From Batillaria attramentaria (lineage: Eukaryota > Mollusca > Gastropoda > Batillariidae), in contig JACVVK020000450.1 in assembly GCA_018292915.2 (NCBI GenBank), positions 466,001 to 530,000 of the forward strand: 64,000 nt of DNA. Reading direction: 5' to 3'. Below, piece after piece: positions 30,550-43,700 of this stretch (positions within the stretch are counted from its first letter, which is position 1; the number at the start of each line of letters is the position of its first letter). Made by a program: the position numbers and the translations under genes. A model generated the notes under the pieces. It saw nothing but the letters and a program-made list of their open reading frames with translations. It was not told the DNA's origin and did no database searches.

Positions 30550-31111
30550 TAGGGGTGTTCGGTTTTCCGGTTAAAATCGGTCCGACTGTCTCACGGTTCG
30601 GTAAACCGGTTTGGCCTTATAAAACCGGAAAACCGCGGTTTTTCTAAGGGACATCACTCGTCATTTTTCATCCCGTTACAAGACACCCTCCTCCTCCTCC
30701 TCCTCCTTATCATCATCATCATCATGTTGTTGTTGTTGGCTGAACTGGGAAACCGGGGTGGCCGAATGGTAGAGCGTTGGACTTCCAACTTTCGGGTCGT
30801 GAGTTCAAATCCCGGCTAGGGCCAAATATTTGTGCTGGCTTTTTCATCGTTGCCTCTTCTTTGATATCATCCATATGTGGTGGAAAAGGACGTTAAACTC
30901 CCAAACACCCACCCACCCACCCTTGTTGGCTGAACATTTCCAACGCAGGGGTACAGGAAGCCGGAGTACTAGGAGACCCACCTCCCTCCCCCCCCCCCCC
31001 CTTCCATCTCTTGAGGAAACGTTAGAAACAATAGATGACGTATACATAGCCGGTTAACCGGTTTTAAACCTCGATTTTCTATTGGAGAAATCGTACCGGT
31101 TCCACCCTCTA
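30550..31111. mobile_element. hAT-like MITE, 562 bp, copy A only
   Basis: CTAGACAC is duplicated on both sides (30542-30549, 31112-31119), and copy B has the single uninterrupted site at 45100-45107. Ends are TAGGGGTGTT and CCACCCTCTA, matching the hAT pattern of an 8-bp duplication with a (C/T)AGGGGTG start. The interior is rich in CGGTT/AACCG motifs. A SINE-A and a SINE-C core fragment (about 30928-31000) are nested in it. Confidence 0.88.
30757..30915 (+). mobile_element. SINE-A nested in the hAT-like MITE
   Basis: A box GGCCGAATGGTAGAGCG, B box GAGTTCAAATCCCGGC, body GCCAAATATTTGTGCTGGC, and end GGACGTTAAACTCCCAAACA with (CACC)n. Derived from a Leu/Ser-like tRNA head; not a tRNA gene because the 3' half is SINE body. 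Confidence 0.85.
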
Positions 31112-32517
31112 CTAGACACTGTAGCGATGTGTCCCGCTCACTGACCAAAAGCCAAATAATGTCACGGCAAACTCGTGCTCTGGTTTTATAGGGGTCCCCG
31201 AAGCGCTGAAAACTTTGCAACTGTGACAGAGTTGACTGTGCTTGCACGGTCGACTCTGTAAAATTTGTTCACACTGCGGAAAGCTTTTTGTTGGCAGTTT
31301 AAATCTTTAAGGACACAAATGGAGCGTGGGGTCAAGAGCAGTGATTATTTGAAGTACCCTGTTTTGCGAGTGTGCTAGTTTGTAGTGATTTTTTCTTGTC
31401 ACGAAAAAGCGTGGTTTTCGTAATTTTTGTTTTTGGTAGGGCAAGGTGCATGCCAGGGGGTAGCGAGAGAAGGCACGCTGCCAGTGAAGCTGGGACCTTT
31501 TGCGCAGCAGGGAGGCAAAAGTGACGTGAGTGGATTTGGGTGAAGTGGCTGAACAGAAAGTAGACTAGCATTACTCCAGTTATGCCTGAGCGAAAAGGAG
31601 AGAATCGAATTTTTTCAAAGTACGTGCCCTTGAATGGTCTGTCCATGGTATTTTTTTTTCTTTGTTTCTAGATTGAAGCATTTTTAGGGGTGACTATGAT
31701 GCCTGAGGCTAATAGGGAATATATTGGCATTTTGAGGCCTCGTGCATTAAATTGTATTCATTGACCTGCATCAGCTGATACCGGGACAGGTTGTGGTCCG
31801 CGTGTTCACCTCGTCTGTGGCTGCCTTCGATTGACGGGCTCCAACCAGAAGAGGTTCGGTGCACGGCTCTTCAAGAATGCAGCCCCTGTGGTTATGGTAC
31901 TATGGTTTTCCTAGGCGCTCAGTGTCGTCTCTTCCGAGACGCTGACGGCGCCACAGTGCTGGAGGACGAAACCCTGAAAGCCTGCTGCTGCTAAGCGCTA
32001 CTTTAGGTGCAAACCTCTACCTCAACGACCAAGACCTTCGAGCGGAACCTCAAGGCGCAGCTCTTCTCTCAGATTTATTTGGTTTTATTTTATTGTATTA
32101 CTTTTTGTTTTCTCTTTCATTTCCCCAACCAAAGACGCCGTGAGCATGCAGCAGGCCTGGAAGTGTTTGTTGTCCCCTAGGAAATGCCAGTCATCATCAA
32201 CTGTGGCAAAGCTGACTGTGAATTGAGACGCGACACGTATGCCCACAGGGGACAAAAAGGGGACAAGTAACAGTCAGGTTTAATCGAGGTTCAGTGTGAG
32301 TGATATACTCACATTGGATGTGAGAGAAAACGGGTACAGGGTGTGACCATACAAATACACGTACTGTGACGACGTGCGTAGTTGATTTCCTTAGTACTGG
32401 AGGGAAGGGGGCTTGGCAGTTGTGTGTGTGGGACGGGGTAGTTGTGATGAAAGCATGCATTGGGGGTATTTAATGTAGTGATGCGCTGTGCTCTCTCTCT
32501 CTCTCTCTCTCTCTGTG
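31112..32517. other. Common 3' flank of copy A, no intact gene
   Basis: Counterpart of 45100-47613. It contains an inverted pair: ACAGAGTCGACTGTGCAAGC (30361) against GCTTGCACGGTCGACTCTGT (31237). A short ORF at 31791-31994 is shifted by small indels in copy B and is not accepted. ACCAAGACCTTCGAGCGGAA resembles a LINE C-terminus. About 630 bp present in B (46334-46967) is missing here. It ends in (CT)n. Confidence 0.55.
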
Positions 32518-32636
32518 TAGCTCATGTAGTGTTGCATGCAACGGCAAGTTTTAAAACTGGTATGAATATGCCTGTAACTTCTACCGTTGTAAAATAAAGG
32601 TTCTTGTTCTTGTTCTCTCTCTCTCTCTCTCTCTCT
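32518..32636 (+). mobile_element. LINE 3' tail (short copy), shared with copy B
   Basis: CAACGGCAAGTTTTAAAACTGG ends in GTAAAATAAAGGTTCTTG repeats and (CT)n. The counterpart in B is 47614-47716. The same tail closes the longer LINE copy at 33942-34072. Confidence 0.85.
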
Positions 32637-33827
32637 AGTAACACGAGGAGTACCCCAAGGTTCCATCCTTGGACCCCTCTTATTCTGTATATTCATCAAC
32701 GACCTCCCGTTGCATCTTAACCACGAACAGGTATCATGCGACTTATTCGCTGACGACGCTACCATTCAGACCTCCAACAAAAACATCAACACAGTCAGCG
32801 GCCGGTTGCAGCGGGGCTTGGATGAAGTGTCCAACTGGTGTGAACGTAACCTCATAGTACTTAATCCGTCCAAAACTGAGTGCATGATCATAACTACGAG
32901 ACAGAAACATCAGCTCAACCCACTTGCACTCAATTTGCCTCTCCATAACCAGGCCATTGTTCAGGTCAATGAACACCGTTTGCTGGGTGTAATCGTTGAC
33001 AACCAGTTGAAATGGCAGGCCAACATTAATAAAGTCTGCAAAAAAGTATCGAGAAATTTATTCCTACTGTCAAGGCTGAGACATTTCATTGACACAGACA
33101 CTCGAAAGTTATTCTATTCGGCCTACATCAAAACGCATATTGACTACGCCTCTACCATATGGGATGAAAGCAGTGACGTACACCTAAAAAGACTCAACTC
33201 CCTACATCGACGAGCAGCAAAACTGATCCTACCTGACCCGTCCTTATCCACTGACCAGAAGCTCCGGAATCTAGAGATACTCCCTCTTTCAAAACAACTT
33301 CTTTTTAATAAAGGCGTTTTCATGTATAAAATCCAAAATGGTTTTCTCCCCCACTACCTCAGTCATCTCTTTACTACTTCAGACTCCCGTTACCCAAACT
33401 CCAAGTTACGCCTCATTACCCCACGTCCAAGGATAGATATATTTAAAACAAGCTCATCATTCTCGGGTGCTACTCTTTGGAACAGCTTGCCCACTCTCAT
33501 TACAAGAAGTAGTTCGCTCTCATCGTTTAAAAAGGATATCATAAATTTTTTGGTATCCTAGATCATGAGCTGCTCATTGTCATTGCTATGGCTATGTCAC
33601 TGCTTTTCACCTGCACATGCGTCACTACATTTTATTTAGCGCCAAGTACCCACGTTCACCTTTCAGCAATATGAATAACGTTCTCTTATCTGTGTATTAT
33701 AACTCGTCGTCATTTTTGCCCACTTCTATAGAAATTATGACATTATTTCCACTTACGATTATGTTCTGCATAGGTGCGTGCGAATAATTCATGCGTGATG
33801 TTGTTTGTGTATGGGTGATGGGGTATG

Positions 33828-33892
<65 letters not shown>

Positions 33893-34030
33893 GTTTTTTT
33901 TGTTTTTTTTCTCTTCTTCTTTGATAATTTTTAGTAGTATTAGCTCATGTAGTGTAGCAACGGCAAGTTTTAAAATTGGTATGAACATGCCTGTAACTTC
34001 TACCGTTTGAAAATAAAGGTTCTTGTTCTT

Positions 34031-34072
<42 letters not shown>
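32637..34072 (+). mobile_element. 5'-truncated LINE inserted in the (CT)n tail, copy A only
   Basis: Begins inside the reverse transcriptase and carries a 3' UTR with (GT)n (33829-33889). It ends with the same AAAATAAAGGTTCTTG tail and (CT)n that lie just before it. Copy B has only the first tail at this position, so the insertion came after the duplication. Between 34073 and 34200 is an older, diverged tail of similar type. Confidence 0.88.
32638..33561 (+). pseudogene. Truncated LINE reverse transcriptase
   Basis: Open from the (CT)n border to a TAG at 33559. Keeps TRGVPQGSILGPLLFCIFIN, the catalytic LFADDATIQ (FADD box), LNPSKTECMI, HRLLGVIVDNQLKW and the C-terminal GATLWNSLPTLI. The first half of the reverse transcriptase and the endonuclease are missing. 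It is open throughout its length, which suggests a young insertion. It differs in clade from the LINE at 12222-15900. Confidence 0.9.
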
Positions 34073-34079
<7 letters not shown>

Positions 34080-34166
34080 TGTTGAATTTGTAAATTTCGT
34101 CATTTTTTAAAACAGCAAGTTTGAAAATTGGTAGTAAGACCAAAAGAAGAAGAATTCTGCCGTTTC

Positions 34167-36128
34167 TAAATAAAAGTTCTCTCTCTCTCTCTCTCTCTCT
34201 CCTGTCGAGCGCAACTGCTACCGGTAGGCCATCGTTTTAATCAGTCCGGCCTTTTGTCCTACCACGAGGTTAACTCCAAAACCCCGGTTTTCGTCAAGAT
34301 GATGTAGATGAAAAGCCAGTATGGCGGAGTGAAAACCCGTCGTTTGTCACTGTTAACTGCATTTGCATGAAGACGATGAGCAAACTTAAATGTCTTTGTA
34401 AAGATCTAAGTGCTTACGCACAAACATTACTCCTCTCACACTGGTTAGCTTTACCTGCTATAACACGCCGTCCAATGAAAAGATGTCTTACAAGCTTTCA
34501 AGATGGCGTTGAGAAAATCCAGCATGGCGGAGACGAAAATCGGGGTGCTCTCACAAAGAAACAAGCATTAGCAATAAACAACAAAATCCGAAAAAACAAC
34601 AACAAAACAAAACAAAATAAAATCCAGTAACAAAAACGTAACGCAAGGCAGATAACGATTTTGGAGTCGGCACATAAAAAGACCCAACTGAAATGGGACT
34701 GCATCAGTCCCATGCCCTGCCTGAGCAGTGACCGAGCGATACGCAACTTAAATGAGGTAGATCATCAACAATTCGACTTCACAAGAGGCACACGGGTTCT
34801 AAACAAAATGAACACAAGAATAAAAGAATGAATCGATATATTTTGATAGCGGCTGTCTTCGAAGCACAAGTGAAACGAGGTAGATCACCAACAATTCAAC
34901 GCTAACAGAGGCAAGTTGTATTGTGCAGTTAGAAAGGAAAAGAGTAAATGGGCAATAGAAATCCGACTTCTATATAGCATGTGGCAAGAGATCTACCGTC
35001 ATTGGGTCAAAGTTCATAAGCGCCATGCATTTGAAAAGCACTTTTGCTCTTTCACCGATAGAGACGATAGACAACGCGAAGAATCGTTGCTGGATATCTT
35101 TGTGTGGAACGGCATGAGCTTGTTAGTCATGGTGCCCCTCTCCCGTAATCGAGAGTCAGGGATCCAACTATAAGAGAAAAAAAAAATACTCAGCATTAAT
35201 ATCTCTATGGTGGCTGGACCAATATCTTTTTATAATAACAGGACACAATTGACGCTGAATAAAGTTCCGTGAAAATATAGACTTACGCTTACAAGCTACA
35301 CTGCATGCGTGTCTCAGTGGAAACTGTCCAACGCTAACACTGCGAGGTGAGGTTCGCCTTGCGCCATAGGGGATCCTATTCTAACTTCAGTCAAGCTCAG
35401 CTAGTAAACATCATCATACAGCTTAGGTACGCTGCCATTTTTGTTACATTAGCCTGACGTTTTCCTATGCTTTGCCACCACGCAATAGATGTAGTCACCC
35501 AAAACTTTGTTCGGTTGGATCCCTAACCCAGGATGTGACTTCCCAGATCACCCATGGCTTACCCGAACTAGGAGCTTGTATTGCAGTGATCCTGGTAGGT
35601 TGATAACAATTGCCCGGTGCTCTGAGTCTTGGATCTCGTCATTCCTGTCCAAGGGTTCCTGCTGTCTGTCCGTTTGGTTCCCGTACCGCTGAGATTCCGG
35701 GGCAGCTCCGACTCGAGCATCGTTAACTCTTCTGGTCAGCTTTGCCAGTCCGAGAGGGGTTCTTCTGGGAGTCGGGAGGCGTTCCTGTCGGCCAGAGCCG
35801 CTGCAGGGGTTCCAGTCCTGTACGCTTGAGGTGGGACACGGCCATCCGCGACTTCAGTCACCAGGGCCAAGCCGGTGTTGGCTGCTGGTGCACGTCTACA
35901 TCCGCATGTACTCATTTGTGTGACACCGTTAAAAAAAAAAAAAAATGTTGCGGAAATCAATATCGAAGCAAAGTCGCTCCGAGGTAGAAATATACGCAAA
36001 TACATTCAAGCAGTGAGTTGATTCTTAGTAATATCTCTGGGTCTGCGGTGATACCAGGTTAAACTTTGACACTGTTTAAAAACAAATGAACGAACCAAGA
36101 CACTCTTCAAGAAATCCGACGACAGAGA
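34167..36128. other. Spacer between the duplicated blocks, no gene seen
   Basis: A ~40-bp direct repeat around GAGGTAGATCA(T/C)CAACAATTC occurs near 34755 and 34880. An A-run at 35931-35945 follows TTTGTGTGACACCGTT and may end a retroposon starting near 35500. No conserved frame found. Confidence 0.45.
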
Positions 36129-36287
36129 GAATGTGTGTCAGAGGAACAGACCCTGGCTCACATTCTCCAACTCTGCTCACATCTAGAGATGCTTCGTCAA
36201 TCCTTTAGGCCAATGTGCACCGACGTGTACCAAGCTGTGGGAACTTGTCGACGAACTGAAATAGACGGTGACTTCTCGCAGACATAG
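36129..36287 (+). mobile_element. LINE C-terminal fragment (zinc-knuckle type)
   Basis: Reads ECVSEEQTLAHILQLCSHLE and onward to GDFSQT then stops. The C...E.QT..H.LQ.C spacing is typical of the C-terminus of several non-LTR retrotransposons. The following AAACGCAGAAGAAGAAG is its tail. Confidence 0.7.
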
Positions 36288-36315
36288 AACAAAGGATTAT
36301 AGCATGGCCAAACCC

Positions 36316-36590
36316 TAAACGCAGAAGAAGAAGAAGTAGAAGAAAAAGAAGAGGAAGAAGAAAAGGACGAAGAAAAAGAATAAGAAGTAGAAGAAGGAGA
36401 AGAAGAAGAAGCAGGCAAAGAAGAATAAAAAGAAGAGGAGGAGGAAGAAGAAGACAACGTAGAAGAAGAGGAAGAAGAAGACGACGAAGAAGAAAAAGAA
36501 TAAGAAGTGGAAGAAGAACATGAAGACAAGAAGAAGAAGGAGAAGAAGAAGGAGGAGGAGGAGGAGAAGAAGAAGAAGAAGAAGACTGAA
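36316..36590. repeat. (GAA)-rich polypurine tract, about 275 bp
   Basis: Nearly pure purine on the plus strand, made of GAA and GAG triplets, directly after the LINE C-terminus. It is probably an expanded LINE tail. Poly-S, poly-F/L and similar ORFs on the minus strand are artefacts. 36591-37467 beyond it holds a (GT)n tract (37022-37084) and no gene. Confidence 0.9.
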
Positions 36591-37017
36591 GGTATTCAAG
36601 AGATCAAAAGATAAAGTGGTCATATCTCTTTGACTCCGGTGATACCGACACGTCTTTGATCCGTCACGCACCATCCAATCACAGACTCGTCGGAATCACT
36701 TGAGACCTCGTCTTTCGGGGCGCTCGGAATTCAAGTGGCTACAGACTCTGCCACTCAGCAATGCGAGAGAACAGGTTAGAGTCCAGGATTTGAAGTCATG
36801 ACCCGAGTATTGGAAGCCCAAAGAGAAGGGAATGAAATGGAACCGAATTCCAATGAGCTTTTCAAGTTCACAACTGTGATTTTATCACAACAGATTTTAT
36901 CGTTGGATTGATAATTACTGATATTCTGATCTCAAAACGATCGCATCTGCAGGCATAGCGCTGCACAGGCTATACTGCCTGGCTGCCTGCCTGTCTGCCT
37001 GTTTCTCTCGCTGCGGG

Positions 37018-37087
<70 letters not shown>

Positions 37088-38271
37088 GCCTGTCAATCTG
37101 ACAGTACTGAACATGGCCACTGGCGAGTGACGTCACTGCCGACATAAGTGACCATCAACACGACAGTCGCAACAGTCAGCTGACAGTTGCCTTCCTGAGA
37201 GAGACTGAAGGTGGCAGTGTAACCTTTACCTTAGCGGACGCAACTTGTATAAGGACATCATGCCGATTCAAAGATTCAATGGTAGATATTACCGTAAATA
37301 TGGGGTTCCATCGTGCTTTTCACCGCACGCTGATCAGTTAGAATCTTGTACATCAGTCTTACTTTCTATTACCACAGTTGATGATAATACGCGGAATTAC
37401 TTCATCACGTCGCTTTGTTGCGTCTACGGTAAGCGTCTGCTAAGTTGGCGGAAGACAGTGTGAGGTTCGCGATCTGCGGTCCTTAAGTTTGTGGTTAGTA
37501 GACACTCCAGGCGCAGCGACTACGATGCGGGCATGTGTGTTTTCCTCGCTGTGTCTGGTTAGTACCCCGCTTATGCCGAAAAATCACGTGCTCTCTGCTG
37601 CACTGCCCGGGTCAGGGGCCATGCGCAGGCTACCTCAGAGCTGAGGGGTAAGCCCATGACTGAACAAGCCGTTCTGCCCTACCCGTCCTTACGGTAAGGT
37701 TGCCATGGTGAATCTGTATCTTTTTAAACACATGGTATCAGCGACGCTGCCGTAGCGTGAATAACAGTTTTTAAATGAATCTATTTAATCTCTTGATATT
37801 CTAAGAAAAAGAAAACAAACAAACAAACAAACAAAAAACAAAACAACGACCAAAAAAAAAACAACAACAACAACAACAAAAAACACCCTACCAAACAAAA
37901 AATTATTTTTAAAAAACCCGAGACTTACTCGTTGTTTTACAGCAAGGCTTTTCTTCCCTTTCGTCCAGCTCAATACGTACGTTTAGAACAAAACCTAAAC
38001 GCACCGTTATTGATCTTTCTTTTTTCCGTGGAAAGTCTTTTGACGTACAATGCCAGCCATGTACCTTTTGTACCTACACGCGCATTTTCCTTTGTCTGCG
38101 AAACAACCCCAATTCTATAACCTGAAAATCCCTTAACGGTAATGACTCATTTTCACGAAAGAGTTTCTGAATGACTAAACTTGTAAAAGTCATTTTTTGT
38201 GCCTATGGCAGAGTCTTTTTTTTTGTATACGGAGAAACATCTCGTTCATGCTCATTTTTATTATACCAAGC

Positions 38272-38359
<88 letters not shown>

Positions 38360-38613
38360 GAAGAGAAAAATCTCACTCTTCTTAGAGACACTTCTTTTTT
38401 TTTTGTTCTTTTTTTTAACCTTTGCAGAGTTTTATTCCAGTTCGCACACACGCACACAGCGATTACCATTTTCGTTTGACATTTTCTCTTGGTTTATTGA
38501 GGAAAAACAAAGAAATGAAAAGAAAAGACATTTCACTCATTTATTTTTTTGTTTGAGCGGGGGGGGGGGGGGGGGATTTGAGAAGATTTCACACACACAC
38601 ACACACACACACA

Positions 38614-38649
<36 letters not shown>

Positions 38650-39053
38650 CACACGCCGGTAACAGAGAAAGAAAAGAAAAAATATTTTATTATAATTTAT
38701 TCTATATATTCTATGTATTTTTTTAAAATTTCATTTATGTTTATTCATTTATTTTGGGGTATTTTCGCGGGGAGGGGGGGGGGTGCGGGGGGAGGGGGGC
38801 GCATGTACGTTCAGGCTGCTCTTGATGGCAGAAGGAGCTCTCCATGCAACACTGACGTCTGCTGGCCGTTCAACTTTCGGCCCTCAGTTAGCAAGACAGT
38901 GAAAGCGACACTACACTGAGATACCACACACTTCGCTTTGTGGTAAGCCATCTCTCGCTTCAGGTCCAGCCTGTGATGCGTCAAAGTGGTAAGAAGTTAG
39001 ACACCACCACAACACTTCATAGCAATACGTGAACCTAGACATTTCTATCTTTC

Positions 39054-39440
39054 TTTATTTCCGTTCGACTGTTCCACGAAGCACTGTGTCATTTGCATAA
39101 ATATGTAGTCTTTGAGCACTAGATATATTTTTTCTTTATTTCCGTTTGATTGTTTCATGAAGCACTGTACTATATACTAGATATTTCTTTATTTATTTCC
39201 GTTCGATTTTCCACGAAGCACTGTGTCATTTGCATAAATATGTAGTCTTTGAGCACTAGATATATTTTTTCTTTATTTCCGTTTGATTGTTTCATGAAGC
39301 ACTGCGCCATTTGCATATCTAGTCTAGTCTTTGAACACTAGATATTTTCTTCTTCATTTCCGTTTGACAGTTAGATGTAGCACTGTGTCCACTTCATAAC
39401 TATAGTCTAGTCTTTGAGCACAATGTCCTTGCGTATTTAG
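39054..39440. repeat. Tandem repeat of ~57-84 bp units, copy B
   Basis: Five units of the family seen at 19786-21075. The three identical 84-bp units and the retroposon of copy A are absent. Confidence 0.9.
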
Positions 39441-39640
39441 CGACCTTTTTTTTAACAGTGCCACCCATTTTTTTTCCTGCATGCATGATACACTATTGTT
39501 GTCCATTCCGCAGTCAGTGGAATGTTTCCACCCAACCATCCCTCCGACTATTTAAAAAAAATTGACAGCCGATTCTTTTATATTTTCTACCCCAGGGGGA
39601 AGTTAGTTCAGTTGTAGCTAAACCCCCTACCAATCGGGGG

Positions 39641-39812
39641 TAGTCGGGACAGCCGAATGGTAGAGCGTAGGACTTTCAATGCTCGGGTCAGGAGTTCGAA
39701 TCCCGGCTGCGGCCAAATATTTGTTCAGGCCCAGGCCCTCTTGTTGCCCAGTCTTTGGTATCACCCTTACGTGGTGGAACAGGACGTCAAACTTCTAAAC
39801 ACTGAAGCCCCT
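39641..39812 (+). mobile_element. SINE-A-like element, copy B
   Basis: Counterpart of 21425-21600. Has CCGAATGGTAGAGCGTAGGA and B box GGAGTTCGAATCCCGGC. An A/C-rich tract follows (39860-40130). Confidence 0.8.
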
Positions 39813-40715
39813 ACCTATACCTTACCATAAGACAAATGTCCGCCTAGCTTTTTTTACCTTGAAAAACAACGACGACGAAACAACAACACCCCCCAAAACA
39901 ACAACAACAGCAACAACAACAACAAACAAACAAAAACACCCCCCCCCAAAAAAAAAAAAAAAAAAACAACACCCAAAAAACAAAACAAAACAAACAAACA
40001 AATAAACAAACAAACAAACAAACAAAACCCCACAACAACATACAGACAAAAAACAAAAACAACAACCAGAACCCCCAAAAAACAAAACAAAACAAACAAA
40101 CAAACAAACAACGACAACGACAACGACAACAAAATCCTACGTTTAGTTGCCATACAGCCGCTACGCGATTTGTGCAATTACTACTGTTCCAATTCTTTCT
40201 CAAATCTTCATTTTCTTTCTTTTCTTTTGAGAACTGACATCATACCTAGTACCTGCTTTGACAAAATTGTTCTGGAACCCCACGAAAGAGGGACAAAGGA
40301 TGATTTGGTGCATATCGAATTATTGGTATGAATGTCAAATGCAGACAGTGAGCGTTTCCTTGGTGTAAAAATCATTTCTGTAGCACTTCTGTAGCCGGAG
40401 ACATGTTTGTCGAATTATTGCTGTTCAGAAGCGGCCATTTTGAGAAAAAGGTTGGTAAACGTCTGTCAATGAAGTATGTAGTGGATGCTCTTTTCCACGT
40501 TGTTATAGATAGTATTCAGCCATGAATCCTTATCAGATGTATTAGATATTTAATGGAACTGAAAATGATGGGAAAAATTAAAAAACGATAAAATTGACCC
40601 CGCTTTTTTTCGATTTTCACGAAAGTAGCCATGTGACTCTGTCCGCCCTCTTTGTGGGATCCCATGACAGTTACAACAGCACCTGACTAGTACATTTATA
40701 TTTGTGTTTTTTTCC

Positions 40716-40732
40716 AGATGGTGTGAGATAGC
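40716..40732 (+). promoter_or_regulatory. Splice acceptor and two-codon upstream ORF before receptor B
   Basis: TTTTTTTCCAG ends at 40717. ATG GTG TGA follows at 40718-40726, then the main ATG at 40733. Same as copy A. Confidence 0.65.
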
Positions 40733-43700
40733 ATGTCGAGAGATACGAACAAAGACACCATGCGTCCCGTACAAAATGTTCTTCTGGTCGTTCTGCTCAT
40801 CTTCATGTTCACATGGCGACCAAATGCTCTTGCTGACATCGGAAGTCAGACCACAGAATCTCAAACAAGGCTTAGTAATACCCTAGGAACTCAGAGCCCG
40901 GAGAACAACAACTTATCTTTGAAATTAAGCACACCTGATTTCGCATGGCGATATTCAGCGACAAACACATTAGCCCTTGAAATGGCTACCACTGACGGCA
41001 ATGGGAAAAGGAGCAGGGAAAGCTGGTCTCAGGCAGGAGAAATTTCTTTCCGAAATGAAACGACCGCAGCATCTGGCAACAACGGTATCCTTGCAGATGA
41101 ATCCAGCACCCACGCTACTCCTTCAGCTACCGCAGTCTTACGTAATATCACGACGAGTCCGACCACAGTAATCATGTCTGATGATTTTGAAGTTTGTTTG
41201 AATCCAGTTTATGTTCTGACAGACCTTGAAGGACATATCGATTGGAACAGCAAAACCAACAGCAAGGACTGCAAAACCAACGTTACCTGGCAGATACAGC
41301 TACCACCAGACAAAGCCGTGACAGTAAGAATTCACGAACTGAGTGTACAGATCAACTGTAAGATAGAGTTTCATAGTTTAAAGCCTGAACAGCTTCTGAC
41401 AAATCTGTCGACAGATACTCAGGTACGGTCTTACGATGGCGTGACCAAAGATAAAGAATACGGATTCGCTCCTATGTTGTCATACACCAACCATTTGGTT
41501 CTAATTGTGTATATGATGGAGAGTGATTGTTCGATAACATTAAACATCAGCTACCTACCTCACTTGCTAAACAGCATGCCTTCAGGACAGTTTGATTACA
41601 GATTTGAGAAGACAGACAGTGTGCTGAAATACGAATGCATGCCTCATATTCCAGAAGTTTTTAAATGTGACATGATACATCAGTGTCTGGGTGGAGATGA
41701 CGAGAACAATTGTCCATACAAAGAGGATGGTTCTTGCGGAGACTGGATACCATACAAAGACTACTGCTTGAAACCTTTCTTCCGACTATTAGGCACAATA
41801 GGGACCCAGCACGGAACCCCGGAGACTGCCCCTGCACTGGCAGAGGAAGAGTGTAGGACGCAGTATGAGGCAACCTTAGTGAAACTGACCGACACAGAAG
41901 GCGTGAAACTGGTGACAGATATGATTCGACCAAGCGGGTTTCTGAAAGTGGCGATCGGTCTAAAGAAAATGAAACCCGTATCAACCAAGCTTCGACACCT
42001 GTACAGATTTCTGTGGCAATGGGGGGAGCGAGGAAGCCCAGTAGCTCATGATCAGATCCGCATCCAGAGAGACGGTACCATGCTGGATTGCGCGATGTTA
42101 TCAATCGACCCTGAAACTATAGTAAGAATACTACCCATTGCATGTGCAGATGCGCATAAGGTAATTACATATGGGTACGTGTGCATGAGAGAAAATCCAA
42201 CCCGACCTAAAACCGATGCGACACGATTGTCACGACTAGATTTTCCCGAACCAGCTAAAACGCTACAACATTTTCCAACAAAAGGTTGCCAGGACGGTTC
42301 CCTAGTTCAAACCTTTCACCGATGCTTCTGGGATGAAGATGACTCCGAAGCTGCTAAAAGTGGTTGGTTAGAATCTAACCTGCCATTGTTTCACTGCCGG
42401 TTTGGTCAGTCTGTCCACTACACTCTTGTCTGTGACGGCAACCCTGATTGTCCTGACGGAAGTGACGAACTGACCTGCATGAAACCTCGCTTCTCTCCTC
42501 TCGTTACGACCACTTTCGTTTGCAGAGGAGCTCAGACAATACCCGCTTCACGACGGTGTGACGGAATACCTGACTGTTTTGATGGTACAGATGAAGACGA
42601 CTGTGTTATGTGCAAGGTCGGATTTGTATTCTGTTCAGGTGTAGGCTGCATACCTAGTCGCTACGGTAAGCTTTTTTACACTTGCCCGCTCATGCCACCT
42701 TTGCGGCTGTATTTTCGTGACAGGCTACCAGCTGCGGTTGAGCTGGACGGAACTGGTATGTCTACTCTCAGCAAAACTCGAGACTGCTTTGAAAATGAGT
42801 TCCGTTGCTCTAACGGCCTTTGTATCCCTGCGTTTCTCGTGAACAACGGAGAACAGGACTGTCTTTTGGGAGAGGATGAACGGATTCCAAAAGAAAACTT
42901 GACATGCCCAGGGTACTATCGGTGCCAGGATGTGGGGCTTTGTGTGCACGTGGACAACGTATGTGACGGAATCCATCACTGCCCAAACAAGGATGATGAA
43001 CGTTACTGCGACCTTACCTGCCCGAACAACTGCACGTGCGAGGGTCACGCTTACACCTGTTCACAGATGTTTGATCCTCACCGCCATCTTCAAACGCGCT
43101 ACCTGGACTTGAGCAATACTCACCGACCTTTGCTTGAAAATGTCAGCGTTATGGAGTTCCTACATTTTCTGAATCTTTCTTTTTGTCAGCTAAGAAATGT
43201 AAGCCTAACAGACATGCCTCTTTTGCGCATACTAGACCTCAGCTTCAACGCGTTTTCAGGGTTCCGTTCTCTGAATCTGGAAAAGCTTCCAGGGTTGTCC
43301 CAGCTGAACCTTTCCGGAAACCCTTTGACCGCAACTCTTGATTCTTCTTTTATTACATTTGTATTACTTGCTGAATTACACGCGCTGCATACACTGTCTA
43401 TAACTGACACGTATTTGAAGTCTATTAAAGGCCAAGTTTTTCAACGGATGTCTGATCTAAAATCTCTTGATCTGCGAGGTAACGATATTGAAATCTTTGA
43501 CGACGACATATTTTGGGGGTTGAATCAACTTAAGGTTTTGTACTCGGACAATCACAAACTATGCTGTCCGTACTTCAATCCACCTCTGGACGAATGTTAT
43601 GCTCCAAAAGACGAGTTGTCTACCTGCTCAGATCTCCTGCGTCTGGATTTTTTCAGAGTGTTTCTTTGGAGCTTCTCGGTCTTGGCTATCGTTGGCAACG

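Larger units (their letters stand above)
18242..34166. repeat. Segmental duplication, copy A (15.9 kb)
   Basis: Direct repeat of 37468-47803. Homology starts at GCGATCTGCGGTCCTT and ends near AAGAAGAAGAATTC. Order in both: 5' region, microsatellites, 84-bp tandem units, SINE-A-like element, A/C-rich tract, receptor gene, common 3' region. Copy A is longer because of four insertions (19871-20474, 26454-30121, 30550-31111, 32637-34072). Confidence 0.93.

Noticed and set aside
31791..31994. 67-codon ORF in the 3' region of copy A
   Set aside because: Copy B has frame-breaking indels in the matching stretch, so the frame is not conserved.
36197..36674. Poly-Ser and poly-Leu/Phe ORFs on the minus strand
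   Set aside because: They are readings of the GAA polypurine tract.
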